In this document: positions 29,611-42,159 of the stretch, one piece after another | Position numbering within the stretch: position 1 is the first letter of the stretch | Layout: each line of letters opens with the position of its first letter | NCBI GenBank assembly: GCA_963573385.1 | Contig: CAUYLG010063079.1 | Location: 1 to 64,000 of the forward strand | DNA length: 64,000 nucleotides | Direction: 5' to 3' | DNA from: Cacajao melanocephalus | Lineage: Eukaryota; Chordata; Mammalia; Primates; Pitheciidae | Notes under the pieces: model-generated | The model's database searches: none | What the model was told of the DNA's origin: nothing | What the model saw: the letters and a program-made list of their open reading frames with translations, nothing else | Translations under genes and position numbers: made by a program

Positions 29611-32157
29611 AAGAAGCACAAGAGTTTGAAATGTTTCTACAGCTCAAAAATTATTCATAAAAATTTACTTTTTGTTCTAAGATAAAATCCACATTGAAAA
29701 TTAGTTCTTCAGGAGTTAGAGCCTCTCTCACCAGATTCCAAATAGTAACCAACACAAATAATATAAAGGTTTAAAAGCTTTTTGCCCAGTTGGTCTCTTT
29801 GGTCTGTTTGACCAAACCCCATAATTACATGAGAACATGGTATAGATTTCCCAACACATTCCAGACTCAGATATCTTCCTTATTGTTCCCAGAAATACAC
29901 ATATGGTTTCCAAACTATGTAAATGCATTTTTTTTCCAGAGAATATGAACACTGTCAAAAAAATTTTCCATGGCAAATTGTAACCTAAAATAAACTTTCA
30001 AAGCTATGTTGTATTTTATGGAAATTAGGATAATTCTTGAAAAATATGATGAATAACACTAAGCAATAAGAAAGTAGCAATGCAGTGAAGGTAATTAATG
30101 AGAGTGAAGTTTCATATAGAAGACAGACTTTAAATGTAGTCATTATAAAAGGGAGAGACAAAGACAATTCCATTTGAGAAGAACAGAAACTTTGAATGTG
30201 CATAAAACAGATTAACAATTTTTCTGTGGACGCGAGAAATAATATTAGCAAGTTGACCCTACGTAATAGAGATCTGGCTGAAGATGCTTCCAGAATACAG
30301 TCTAGTGAGCATAGGTCCCACCCAGAGAATATTCATGGAATGAGTAAATAAATAAGTGGACGTTTCCTAACTCCATAACTATTTTAATCATTTTCATTAC
30401 CAGTAAATGTGCACAATTATATCCTTAAAAAATAAATGTTAGATCCTGTCCAATTCTGCTTCAGACGTGGAGTTCTGTTAAGTTGCCGACGTCAGGGAAT
30501 TTTTACAGTGTTGAACCAACCAAGTCATAAAATGTTAAAATTTATTTTACCATCAGGTTACTTTCCATTGATGGTGGTCGTGGTTTCGTTGGTGGTGATG
30601 GTATTGTTTTTAGTCAATTTTATATGTGTGATTTTATAAATATGACTAAAAAGCTCTCTGAATTTGGTTGGACTCATCATTCCATCAGCATTTGTCTACA
30701 TGAAAATGGGCAGGTTTATAAGAATCAGAATTAACAAATATATATCCCTCAATAAATCTATTTTTTTCCAGTTTTTCAGTTTGCAGCAGGGAAGTATTGG
30801 TAGCCAGGACCACCAAGTATAGTTCTCAATAGGCAAGAATCTATATTTTATTATTCATTTAAATGCAAATGCTAGAATTAACTTTGACTCTAATTTCTTT
30901 AAGGGTTAAGCAACTTCTGAACATTTTTTGCAGATGTATTTTTTTCTATAAAGTTACCTCTTCCTGTGTAGCTTAATAAGTACAGAGTCAGCATAAACAG
31001 CATTCCAAAGAAACTTGTCAAATAACATTTTAAAAAATCAACATTTCATAAAATACAACTTTTTCATAAATAACAGCCAGCCACACACAAAAATGATTCC
31101 CTGATTAGTGACAGATTTAGAAACTAAAAACTGTGCAAGTTAAAAATGTCCACTTTAGAATTTTTCTTTTCAGCCAGGAAGACATATTTCTTCACGTCTT
31201 GTTTGAAGATACCCCCAAATCCCCCCTGAAAAAAGGGGGGAATAAACCATAATCCAGAGATGTGCAAATATTTAATACTACTTGTGCTACAAGAGTCTTA
31301 TACCTACAATATTTAAAATTCTTAAACAAAAATAATACCCAGCTATCACCACTGACATCTTAGAGTTTGTTTTCATTAGGGGGTCACAAGTCACTTACCC
31401 CTAAAAGAAAACTCCATGAGAGACTAATCTGTTTTCTGGAAACCTTAGAATTCTTAGTTTAAAATTCTATATGCTTCTTATTCAATAATATGCTATATTT
31501 ACTTAAGAAGGAGTTATTCCTGGATAATGTTCACATCCAAATTTTTAGGTTGAATAAAAACAAGAGCCAAATAAACTTGACAATTAGGTGAACAAAGTTT
31601 CTGGTTTAAAAATGGCCTCTGTCTAGCAGCCTTGGACAAAGCCTCTCTCCAACTCCCACTAAAAGAACTATGTAAGGGCAGGAAAGATGTAAATTTCTGA
31701 CCCTATAAACTAAGATTGACAGACAACCCAAGGCCTGAATCTGGAAGGAATTTTCAATAATTGGAAGTCAGACAGGGCTGAGTGTATTAACCAATTGGTG
31801 CCCTGTGTGCATGCCAGCTTGTGACACAGAGCAAGCCTGACAGAATGAGAGATGATAAGAAGGCCACCAAACCTGATCCGCATTCCCCTAACAGAGAAGC
31901 AGGATCTTCTTCTGACCAGAATCTCTGTAGGTGATGTTCTTCTCCCTTTCCCCTTTGATGCCTTCATCGTGTATATTCTAATATCTGAACGTTCCGAAGC
32001 AATCTGCGTTAAGAGAGAACGAGAGCAAGAGAAACATGCAGTCGAGGTGAAATGCTGCAGCCTTGACAGTGTAGACCCAGAAACAAAGCTCCCAAGAAGG
32101 CCCAGCCCAAGGTGAATGGGAATTGATCATAAAAAGACGCTGGGATCTCTGTATAGC
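29611..32157. other. Unassigned, including a GC-richer patch at 31560-32130
   Basis: No repeat or gene is named. The 31560-32130 part is less AT-rich and has overlapping frames of 85-87 codons on both strands (31710-31967 minus, 31852-32115 plus) plus CpG words uncommon here. A short C6/G6 hairpin lies at 31220-31241. A diverged LTR or conserved noncoding element is possible but not shown. Confidence 0.4.
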
Positions 32158-32165
32158 ATCTAGCT

Positions 32166-32692
32166 CAGCAGTCTCCAAACTTTTTGGCACCAGGGACCGG
32201 TTTCATGGAAGGCAATTTCTCCATGAACTGGGAGTGGGGGGATGGTTTTGTGATGATTCCAGTGTGTTATATTTATTATGCACTTTACTTCTGTAATTGT
32301 TACGTTGTAATATAGAATGCAATAATTATACAATTCATCATAATGTAGAATCAGTAGAAGCCCTGAGCTGGTTTTCCCTACAACTAGACAGTCTCATCAG
32401 GGGGTGATTTGAGACAGTGACAGATCATCAGGCATTAGATTCTCATAGGAACACACAACCTAGATCCCTTGCATGCAGAGTTCACAATAGGCTTTGTACT
32501 CCTATGAGAATCTAATGTCACTGCAGATCTGACGGGAAGCGGAGCTCAGGCAGTAATGTGACCAATAGGGAGGGCTATAAATACAGATGAAGTTTCATCC
32601 ACTCATCCACCGCACACCATCTGCTGTCCAGCCTGGTTCCTAATAGGCTATGGACTGGTACAATTCTGTGGCCCTGGGGTTTGGGACCCCTG
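32166..32692 (+). mobile_element. MER1A-type hAT-Charlie DNA transposon, full length, with TSD
   Basis: Left end CAGCAGTCTCCAAACTTTTT GGCACCAGGGACCGG and right end TTTGGGACCCCTG form the short inverted termini. The 527-bp length equals what I recall for MER1A. Words AATGTAGAATCAGTAGAAGC and GAGAATCTAATGTCACTGC are intact. It is flanked by ATCTAGCT (32158-32165) and ATGTAGTT (32693-32700), an 8-bp TSD with two mismatches, as expected for hAT elements. It has no coding capacity; it would have moved using a Charlie transposase. Confidence 0.88.
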
Positions 32693-32849
32693 ATGTAGTT
32701 CTTCAGCTGCAGATCTGAGGAGAAGTCTGCTCAGAAAAAAAATGGCAAAAAAGGTCAATCCACTCAATCAAAGCACCTGAGCCTGGATATATTCTTGTTC
32801 ATTTAAAGATTGATAAAGTAATAATGATAAGAAACATAATAATAGCAGT

Positions 32850-33085
32850 TACTGAAAATTACTATGTGACAGGTACTATTTTTAGTGCTTATAAATAATC
32901 ATTTCACCTTCATAAAACATTATGAGATGGTTATGATTATTCCCATCTTAGTGATGAGAAGGCTGAGACAAAGAGAATTTAAGTCAAAGTAATTTGCTGA
33001 AAGTGACACAGGTAGTAAGTGGTGAAGGTACGATCTGAACACAGGCAGTTTAATTCTGATTAAGCTCTACCCTTAACCACAATTA
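32850..33085 (-). mobile_element. MIR, antisense
   Basis: ATTACTATGTGACAGGTACT, ATTCCCATCTTAGTGATGAG, AAGGCTGAGACAAAGAGAAT, GTGACACAGGTAGTAAGTGG and GATCTGAACACAGGCAG appear in the order of a reverse-complemented MIR. Nearly the full element is present. Confidence 0.88.
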
Positions 33086-33339
33086 TAAATGAACAAAAAA
33101 GCAATATTTAAAAAAAATAAAGACAAGTTATAAATATTGTGGGATAAAATAAAAGAAACATCATCCTGAAGATATTAACAGGTATATGCATCTTAAAAAT
33201 ATTTAATTATAAAATAGAAAAATAACTGGAAAACATTTAGCTTTCTGAATAGAATCTGAGAAGACATGCCCTGTCTGAAAGCAGAAGAGAAAAAAAAATA
33301 AAGAGAGAATAGTTTGAGGTTAAATAATAAGTGGATGAG

Positions 33340-33912
33340 GTAAATAAAGATGCAAGTGTTATAGATTGCATTGGTGACATAAATAAATGACCTCCCTCTA
33401 TCCCAGCATCCTTTGCATTGTCACTTTGCAGCCCCTCCCATGAAGAAGTGGAATCTATTTCTCCAAGCTGGAATTAGAGGTGGCCTGGAGATATGCTTTG
33501 GCCAATGAAATGCTCTGAAACATTATCACACCAGTTCTGAAACTAGGCCCCAAGAAGCTGACATTCTTTTACTCTCTGTCTCTTTCTCTCTCCCTCTCTG
33601 TCTGTCTTTCCCTAAAACCTCTCCTTCTGCCGTGAGTGTGAGCTCAGGTAGTCTGCTGGAGAAGGAGGGGCCTCATGAGTAGAAAATGAGTAGACCCACT
33701 GTAAGGGTATCCTAGACCCGCAAACTCCCAGCCAACTGGCCAACTAGCAGTGGCTTCATGAATGAGCCCAGGCAAGATCAGCCAAGCCTGGTCCAGAAAC
33801 ATCATAACTGCCCTGGTTGACCGATGGACACATGAAAAATAAACAATTGTATTTTTATGCTACATGTTTTGGAGTTGCTTATTACTCAGCAATAGCTGTG
33901 GCAACTAAACAT
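33340..33912 (+). mobile_element. Old LTR, MLT1/ERVL-like, sense
   Basis: The final part (TTGGAGTTGCTTATTACTC, then GCAATAGCTGTGGCAACTAA) and the preceding GAGCCCAGGCAAGATCAGCC resemble the end of a MaLR-type MLT1 LTR. The middle has a (CT)n patch at 33570-33615. The 5' end is a guess. An alternative ERVL LTR family is possible. Confidence 0.5.
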
Positions 33913-34960
33913 GTAGCTGGAAAGATAAAAGATGAAATGCACCAGAAATATCAGTTATTTCCTCTACTAATTATGTTTTTATCCTACTCTATGTTACCTT
34001 GAGAAAAAAATCTGCCCAAAGTTCTTCCTCTGGCAGTCTACCTCCCAACTGGAGGGGTGTCAGGTCATGTGGCCCTATCCCCCCATGACCACAGCTTTGG
34101 GGACCGAGAGTAGAAATCTGGCTCAAGCTAGACCCACCAAAACTTCATTTATGAGAGTTTAAAATCAGCATCCAAAGGCTGTAATCAGCATTTGAGAGAA
34201 GGGAAGGCTCTTTTGAGAAGAGAAATACAATCGATGAAGAAATGAGGCAGAGAAGAGAGTATATAAGGCCCCAGAGACAGAAATAGAGAAAATTGTCTAT
34301 TTGTGCTGCACATGACTTCCTGGAGGCCCATGGATACCTGTGTCCATATTGTTTTCTTTTTCTCACTGTAGAATATGTTTCCATTTCGCATGCCTCAGAG
34401 GGTCACCTGATCATTCTTCAAGACAAGACAATAGGATAAAATGACCATGTTTTCATTCACTGAAACCAAATTTAACAAGGATGTAGAAGTACTATAATAT
34501 ACAAAGGATGTGTAGCTTTTCCAACTTCTACTATCATATCTCCTTTATATAGTTACTTTCTTTTTAGGAAGGGAAGAAGAAAAGGTAGGTTTCCATGAGA
34601 AAATTTCAAAATTAGATCTTTCCTCTTCAATTTTTTAAAATGTTGAATGTTTACACATGGAGAGTAAAATGGAGAGTAGATGCACTTCTCTAGAAAAACC
34701 AGGCTTCCAGTAATAATTAGGAAATAATGTGAATTCCTTTTTCATTTTAATTTCCATACAGTGGTTTCTGCTGTGAAGATCCTAACTCTTTCTTCTGGGG
34801 TGCTGGACTGTTCTTCCCATCAGATAAAGATGTTCATGGCAGGAACCACTAGATGGAGCTGGAGATGAAAATGAAACACGTTATTTCCTGATATTCTTTG
34901 CTTGAATATTCTCTGCAGTGGTCCAAAGTGTTAAATAAAGAGATCTTGGAGCCATTCCTG
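33913..34960. other. No feature recognised
   Basis: Unassigned DNA. The 34030-34130 part contains GTCAGGTCATGTGGCCC and could be an old repeat. Antisense frames at 34145-34391 overlap in two registers and have no domain. Confidence 0.4.
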
Positions 34961-34998
34961 GTGTGTATGTGTGTGTGTGGGCGGGGGGGGGGGCGGGT
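34961..34998. repeat. (GT)n with adjoining G-run
   Basis: GTGTGTATGTGTGTGTGTGG runs into GCGGGGGGGGGGGCGGG, an 11-base G run flanked by GCGGG. It is a strong candidate for G-quadruplex formation on this strand and for length variation. Confidence 0.9.
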
Positions 34999-35977
34999 GC
35001 AAATTAACTACAGAGAAAATGCAGTGTTGAAGAGCCTTAGTATTCAAATCAAAATCCACTGGAGAATTGTGTAAGTCTCCACTTCACCTTGTCTTAAATT
35101 CCAAATCCAAAGTGGATTTCCTAAAAGGGTTGTCAGTTTGCAATATTTTCTTTTCTGTGCCTTTTGAAAAATGATACGTGTGACTTTCCTGATGTGAGTG
35201 AGCATAACGAGCAGATGCAAAGAGATTGAGATGGTGCTACAAAGCTGCTGGAAAGATTTTTTTCTTTTCTTTAAGAAAAAAGAGAAAGGAGAAACACACA
35301 CACACACAAAACGAATAATGCCCCCTTGACAGTTTACATTCCTTCTTCTTTCCTCTTTTGTTACTTATGTTCACTGACTTATCCCTGGCCTCCTGCACTG
35401 ATCACCTGTTCTCTTTACAATTTCTACTCAGAAGCAGAAGCTGCCAGTGCTGGTCTTAGAAGTAGCAACCCAGATCCTGAAGGCATCTTTCCGGGATGTT
35501 TTCCTAAAAGATGATCCAAACACCGAATTATACGGATTTAAAACAGCACCAACAACAAGCCTAAGGCCCAGAGGTCAGAACTATTACTAATTTATTGTCA
35601 TATCCATAAATTCCTAAATCTTAATGCCCCATCCTGCACTTATATAATCAGGGGGAAAAAAGGTGAAAAATGATGAAGAGAAAAAAACAGTACACAGATA
35701 TTCAACTCTGAGTTTTCTGGGTTAAGGATGAGAAATATATACTAATTGAAAACTCTGTGTGACATTATAAGGAAGGGTTTATAATTCTGACATAAGGAGG
35801 AGACAAAAGTAGGTAAAGAGTGAGATGGAAAACAGAGACCAAAACGGGCGATATAGTGCTATATTTCTCCGTCTGGTATTTGCAGGTAAATAGTTATTTT
35901 TTTCTGGTCAACTGCTTTCCTCATACTCTTACTTTATAGTCCAAGAGACTTCTATAATGTTCTCTAGGCAAAGTGCC
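34999..35977. other. Unassigned, with a short (AC)n
   Basis: No gene or repeat assigned. A (AC)n run lies at about 35294-35307. Frames at 35044-35307 (minus) and 35326-35514 (plus) are short and lack recognisable content. Confidence 0.45.
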
Positions 35978-36130
35978 ATGAACTCAGGCCTTGAATATAG
36001 ATAAGCCCACGTTTACAGCCTACTCCTTAATGTTTCTAAATCTCATATTCTTGGGTTTAATCATGATATTTATTTTATGAAGCTGTTGAATAAAGATAAT
36101 GTGTGAAAAAGAATTGGCACATAAAAGGCA
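35978..36130 (+). mobile_element. MIR, sense, 3' half
   Basis: GTTTCTAAATCTCATATTC, ATGAAGCTGTTGAATAAAG, ATAATGTGTGAAAAAGAATT and GGCACATAAAAGGCA are co-linear with the MIR 3' half in sense direction (TGTTGTGAGGATTAAATGAG ... GGCACATAGTAGG). Confidence 0.6.
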
Positions 36131-36151
36131 ATGAGGAAAGGCTGCTGTTTC

Positions 36152-36214
36152 GTAGTAGAAGTAGTAATAAGAGGAGGAGGAGGAGGAGGAAGAGGAAGAG
36201 TAATAGTAGTAGAT
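36152..36214. repeat. Trinucleotide repeat (GTA)n/(AGG)n/(AGT)n
   Basis: GTAGTAGAAGTAGTAATAAG is followed by AGGAGGAGGAGGAGG and AGTAATAGTAGTAG. It sits just past the 3' end of a MIR, where such repeats often grow. It yields an Arg/Ser-rich 66-codon artefact frame. Confidence 0.9.
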
Positions 36215-36459
36215 GGGCTCTCATGAAAATTTCTTACAGCAGCAGAGTGTTAACACCCTCAGATTTGGGCAAAAAGAGTCACAGTGAAATGAAATTGTAC
36301 TAGACGTCACCTTATTACCTTTACTGTCCCAAAACTCTGTAATCCTACATATGTGAAAGATATATTGAAGTCAATCAACCAGGAAATTATTTTCACTTTC
36401 AACATTAATCAGGATCAGTTTTGTCACTGATCTAGAATCTCACAGTTAATTTGGAAAAG
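36215..36459. other. No feature recognised
   Basis: Short unassigned spacer before the L1 3' end. Confidence 0.4.
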
Positions 36460-38130
36460 TAATACTTCAAAAAGTTAACTAAGCCAGGCATGGTGGCTTA
36501 GGTCTGTAATCCCAGCACTTTGGGAGGGGAGGTGGACAGATTGCTGGAGCTCAGGAGTTTGAGGATGCCCTGGACAACATGGCAAAATTCCGTCTCTACA
36601 AAAAACACAGAAATCATCCAGACATAGCAATGGTGGGCGCCTGTAGTCCCAGCTACTTGGGAGGCTAAGGTGGGAAGTTGGTTGGAGCTCAGGAGGCGGA
36701 GTTTGCAGTGAGCCAAGATCAAGCCTAGGTGACAAAGCCAGACCCTGTCTCAGAAAAAAAAAAAATTAACTAAGAATGGATCATGGATCCTAGACATAAA
36801 TGTAAAACACACTACAAAACTCCTAGAAGTTAGCACAGGAAAAAATCTAGGTGACCTTAGATATAGTGGTGACTTTTTAGATACAACACAAGAAGCACAA
36901 CCCATGAAAGAAATATGTGATAAAGTGGACTTCATTAAAATTAAAACCTCCTCCTCTGCAAAAGACAATGTCAAGGGATTGAGAAGACAAGCCACAGACT
37001 GGGAGAAAATATCTACAAAAGACACATCTGACAAAGGACTGCTATTCAAAATATATGAAGAATTCTTACCAACTCAACAATAAGAAAATAAAGAACTCAA
37101 TTTAAAAATGAGCCAAAGATCTTAACAGACACCTCACCAAGAAGATATACAAATGGTAAAAAAACATATGAAAAGATACTCTACATCATGTGTCATCAGG
37201 AAAATGCAAACTAAAACAACAATTACATACCATTACCCACCATTACACATCCATTAGAATGTCCCAAATCTATCATACTGACAACATAAAATGCAGGCAA
37301 GGATATGGAGCAGTGGGAACTCTTATTTACTGCTGATGGCAGTGCGAAATGGCACAGGGACTTTGGAATAGAGTTTGGCAGTTTCTTAAAAAATTAAACA
37401 TACTTACCTAATAATACGGCAATTATGCCTCTTGGTATTTACCTGATAACCTTTGTATATATGTTATTGTAAATGTGTGTCCACAAGAAAATTTGCACAT
37501 GAATATTTATAACAACTTCATTTATAATTGTCAAAAATTTGGAAGCAACCAAGATGTCTTTAATGAATAAATAAACTGTGGTATACTCAAGCAATGGTAT
37601 ATTATTATAATTTAATGCTACAAAGAAATGAGTTATCAATCCATGAATAGGCATGGAGGAACCTTAAATGTGTATTACTATGTGAAAGGAGCCTATATTC
37701 AGGATAATTTAGACTGTATAACATTCTGGTAAAGGCAAAGCTATGAAGAGAGTAAAAAGATCAGTGTTTGCTAGAGTTTAAGTTGGAGGAGGCAATAAAT
37801 AGGCAAAGCACAAAAGATTTTTAGGGAAGGAAAAATACTTTGCCTGGTACCATAATGGTGGATACTTGTCATTATACATTCATTCAAATTCATAGAATGT
37901 ACAACACAGAAAATTTACCCTAATGTAAGCCATGGACTTCGGGTAATTATGGTGTGTTGTTATAGGTTCACCAATTGTAACCAGTGTTTCGCTTTGGTGA
38001 TTGATATTAATAATGGAGGAGGCTGTGCCTATTTGAGGGCAAGGGAATTTCTGTATCGTCCTCTCAATTTTGCTATCAATCTATAACTCCTCTAAAAATG
38101 CAGTCTTTAAAAAAGTATGCATAATTTCAT
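36460..38130 (+). mobile_element. L1 3' end (L1MA/MB-like), sense, split by Alu
   Basis: Outside the Alu at 36483-36765 the sequence follows the L1 ORF2 C-terminal region and 3' UTR: ACATAAATGTAAAACACACT, GACAATGTCAAGGGATTGAG, ATATGAAAAGATACTCTACA, GTTTATAACAACTTC-like words, then 'GGTGGATACTTGTCATTATAC' read in parts. No long frame survives. The 5' part of the L1 is missing. Confidence 0.88.
36483..36765 (+). mobile_element. Alu (J/S-like), sense, with TSD, inside L1
   Basis: GCCAGGCATGGTGGCTTAGG, CAACATGGCAAAATTCCGTC and GGAGTTTGCAGTGAGCCAAG mark both monomers; a stretch of the right arm after GCCAAGATC is deleted (the ACTGCACTCCAG word is gone). Flanked by TTAACTAA at 36475-36482 and 36766-36773, so it inserted into the older L1. 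Confidence 0.95.
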
Positions 38131-38159
38131 ACACCTACAGAGGTGCCTTGAAGGAGAAA

Positions 38160-38672
38160 GGCAGAGTGACAGATTGTTATAGTCACGACCTCTAAGAAAT
38201 CCTGTCTTGGTGTACCGAGAACCTTAGTAATGTGACATGGTATCTGAGCTGTATTTTACTGTCCCTTTCACTGGCTTTGCCACATGCTTTGCCCGTTTTA
38301 ACATGACAGAAGTCTTGTGTGAATCTCAACAGATATTGCAGGTTTATCCCTTACTGTCTTGAAACCCCGAAACCACCATAAGGTGAAATTTGATCCAAGC
38401 CTAATAGAGAATGAAAGGTTAACTGTAGGAAAATAAAGGATCCCCAGCTCATAGCCAAATGAAGTAGCGAAAACTTTGATTGATGCCATTGCAGAACCTC
38501 CAGCTTGGGTGTAGTCATCAAAAGACTGCAGCCACACGAGTGATCTCAGGAAGAGCCAACAGAACTTCCCACATTGCTAAGGCACAGAATCATGAGAAAT
38601 AATAAATTAGTATTGTTTTAAGTCACTCAGTTTTGAGGTGATGTGTTATGCAGCAAAAGGTAACTGAAACAG
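38160..38672 (+). mobile_element. MLT1-type MaLR LTR, sense
   Basis: The 3' end is clear: GACTGCAGCCACACGAGTGA, GCACAGAATCATGAGAAAT, ATTGTTTTAAGTCACTCAGT, TGTGTTATGCAGC and CTGAAACAG. These are standard MLT1 LTR words. The 5' end is uncertain. It is followed by matching internal sequence, so this would be the 5' LTR. Confidence 0.68.
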
Positions 38673-39490
38673 AAGTTAATACCTGGAAGTGGGTTGCTGC
38701 GTTTACAAAAACCTAAAATGTTTGGCATTGTCTTGTAGTTCAGATGGCAAGTGGAGACTGGAAGAGAAGCAGGAAGGCTTCTATTGGAAGCAAGAGAAGC
38801 AGTGAGGAAATTGTTATCTTAGGGTGCAGAAAAGGCAGCCTGTTCCCTATCCTACAGGAGCAGAACAATTAACATAATTTTATCCTGCATTAATGCAGAA
38901 GATAAAAAATACACCTAATGAACTTGTAAATCTTACCAAGGAGAATTTCAGGCTAAATGAAAACATGCTCTAAAAAAGGAGTTCGGTTTATTTGCATAAT
39001 TTAGAAGAAATATAGAAATTCCAGGGTATTCTCTCCATTCAGTAAAATGCTGTCAACTAAGAAATGCCTAAATAAAGATTGACTCAAGGGTGTATCCATA
39101 ATACCACTTGTGAAAATCTCAGAAAGGTTTAAGGTGGGGCTCACTAGAACCTCTCAGGTAGAAAAAGAAGCTTATACTTCAAGGCTGTTTCCCAACAACT
39201 CCTAAATTTGAAATGTCATACTGTAGAATGAATTTGGCATGGCTTTGTGTAATGGAGTGGTACATAATTTCATACATAGGAAACCCACAAAGTTTAAGCA
39301 TGCTGTATTGTTTTAGACTAAATCGTGGTTCAAAGTGAGAAGAGACCTCTAGGCTGTCAATTTTCTATGGAAAGGAAGCAGGCTGAAAGGACAGAGCCAA
39401 AAATAAAGAAGAATAATAGATTAGAGAACTGATTCTAGGGAGAATAATTCAGCCTTAATCAAAGACTATTCTCTGACTTCAGAAAAGGAG
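38673..39490 (+). mobile_element. MLT1-type internal region, sense, degraded
   Basis: Immediately after the LTR come ACCTGGAAGTGGGTTGCTGC, AAACCTAAAATGTTTGGCAT and GAGGAAATTGTTATCTTAGG, which mirror the start of MaLR internal sequence (TACCAGGAAGTGGGG..GCTGTAAC..ACCTAAAAATG). The rest is too degraded to place exactly. No 3' LTR is visible before the AluY. Confidence 0.55.
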
Positions 39491-39992
39491 AATTGTTATC
39501 AACCACATAAACCAGATACTATATTAACTAATCAGATATAAATATACTTCTGACTTTAACCAAGGACCATAATAAAATAAAATTTATACTATCATCATTT
39601 CTCTTTTTGTAGAACATACTGCCTGAGAAATTATGTTCTATTAAAATGTGATATTTGATTGAATATTCTTTAATATTCCTAATTTTTAAAATTCTGTTTT
39701 TAATAATGAGTCAAACAAAATAAGGTACTATCAAGATGCTTTTCTAATAGCCTTTGTTTTCATTGTAATCTGTTTTATTAACTTTCAGTTTCCATAAGCG
39801 TTTGCTATGAAAAATATTAGCAAGTAAAAGTAAAAACAATACCATAAAGAAATACAATTTGTTAAAGATTAAAAGGCATGGTAAAGATTTACAGTATTCA
39901 CTGGGGGGCTGTTTTATTTAATAAGGACTCATTCTAGTTAGCAAAAATCCATACTAGAAAATAAAAGATGTAATTCATAGACTGAAATTCCT
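39491..39992. other. No feature recognised
   Basis: AT-rich unassigned DNA before the AluY; it may still be degraded MaLR internal sequence. Confidence 0.4.
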
Positions 39993-40309
39993 CTTTTTTT
40001 TTTTTTTTTTTTTGCTTGTTTTTGAGACAGAGTCTTGTTCTGTCAATCAGGCTGGAGTGCAAGTGGTGCCACCTTGGCTCACTGCAAACTCTGCCTCCCA
40101 GGTTCAAGCAATTCTCCTGCCTCAGCCTCCCAAGTAGCTGAGACTACAGGTGCACATCAACAAACCCAGCTAATTTTTTTATATTTTTAGTAGAGATGGG
40201 GTTTCACCGTGTTAGCTAGGATGATCTTAATCTCCTGACCTCGTGATCCACCTGCCTCAGCCTCCCAAAGTGCTGAGATTACAGGCATGAGCCACCATGC
40301 CGCCGGGCC
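39993..40309 (-). mobile_element. AluY-like, full length, antisense
   Basis: T run (39993-40013) with a GCTTG interruption, then TTTTTGAGACAGAGTC. The words CACCGTGTTAGCTAGGATG and CTCCTGACCTCGTGATCC are typical of AluY. Ends CCACCATGCCGCCGGGC. This is one of the youngest-looking Alus here by its subfamily words. Confidence 0.95.
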
Positions 40310-40335
40310 TGTTTTTTCTTTTCTTCTTTTTTTTT

Positions 40336-40372
40336 TTTAATGTCTTATGTGATAGGCACTGTGCTAGGTGCT
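40336..40372 (-). mobile_element. MIR scrap, antisense
   Basis: TTATGTGATAGGCACTGTGC and TAGGTGCTT match the 3' end of a reverse-complemented MIR. It is the short remaining target between the AluY and the L1P 3' end. Confidence 0.45.
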
Positions 40373-40602
40373 TTCTTTTCTTTTCTTATTTCAGTAGTTT
40401 TTGGGATACAGGTGGTGTTTGGTTACATGGATAAGATCTTTAGTGGAGATTTCTGAGATTTTGGTACACCCATCACCTGAGCACTGTACACTGTACCCAA
40501 TGTGTAGTCTTTTATCCTTCACCCCCCACACCTTTCCTCCGTGCCTCAAAGTCCCCTGTATCATTTTTATGCCTTTGCGTCTTCATAGGTTAGTTCCCAC
40601 TT
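40371..40602 (-). mobile_element. L1P (L1PB-like) 3' end, antisense
   Basis: After a CTTTCTTTTCTTTTC tail come CAGTAGTTTTTGGGATACAG, GGTTACATGGATAAGATC, ATTTTGGTACACCCATCACC and GTACCCAATGTGTAGTC. These are reverse-complemented L1P 3' UTR words. The match stops at TAGTTCCCACTTATA and resumes, almost contiguously in the consensus, at 41853. Confidence 0.9.
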
Positions 40603-40604
40603 AT

Positions 40605-41325
<721 letters not shown>

Positions 41326-41852
41326 CCACTCTCCCACAGACATCCTCCATTTAGTATGGGGATGAAGATTATTCCAGTATCTTGTGTGTTGAAAGATGTA
41401 GAGGAGTCCAATTCTACGAGGCCATTTCCAATGAATAACAACCAAAACTTCACATCATGTGATAAGAGATTGTTGCTCAAATATAGTGAATACTAATAAT
41501 ATTTTAAGCATGGGTTGGACAACCATTTTATAAGACTTGGGAAGAAGGAGGTGGATGATTATCCTAGGTTTTCTTCATGCTTTTTTAATCTGAAGAGTTT
41601 ATATTAAAATAAATTTAATTGATCGAAAGCGTATCTTATGGTATAAACTTTACGTATCAAAGATACTAACCTATTTTTGCAATAGTGTTCAGCACAGGTA
41701 GGTAAAAAGTATTTTTGGGGACACTGGATGAAGCTTGCAGTGACTGTGCCATGAAATATATGCAAAATATGTCCCATAGGACAAAACTTTTTAATGGTTA
41801 TCCTGAAAATGTGTAGGTGAGTCCTAGTAGACTATTTTTAAAAAGCAATTAG
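41326..41852. other. Unassigned sequence within the L1P patch
   Basis: About 525 bp with no repeat I can name, lying between an Alu and the second antisense L1P piece. Its origin matters for explaining the scrambled L1 (see findings). Confidence 0.45.
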
Positions 41853-41946
41853 GGAACATACTGTGTTTGGTTTTCCATTCTTGAGTTACTTAGAATAATG
41901 GTCTCCAACTCCACCCAGGTTGCTGCAAATGCCATTATTTCATTTC
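41853..41946 (-). mobile_element. L1P ORF2-end/3' UTR piece, antisense
   Basis: ACATACTGTGTTTGGTTTTC, GAATAATGGTCTCCAACTCC and CAGGTTGCTGCAAATGCC are reverse-complemented L1P. In the consensus this piece adjoins the end of the 40371-40602 piece within a few bases. An antisense Alu lies directly at its right edge. Confidence 0.9.
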
Positions 41947-42148
<202 letters not shown>

Positions 42149-42159
42149 GAATTATTGCT

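Noticed and set aside
31220..31241. C6/G6 hairpin as a transcription terminator
   Set aside because: A 7-bp stem with a short A-rich loop in primate intergenic DNA has no such role and can occur by chance.
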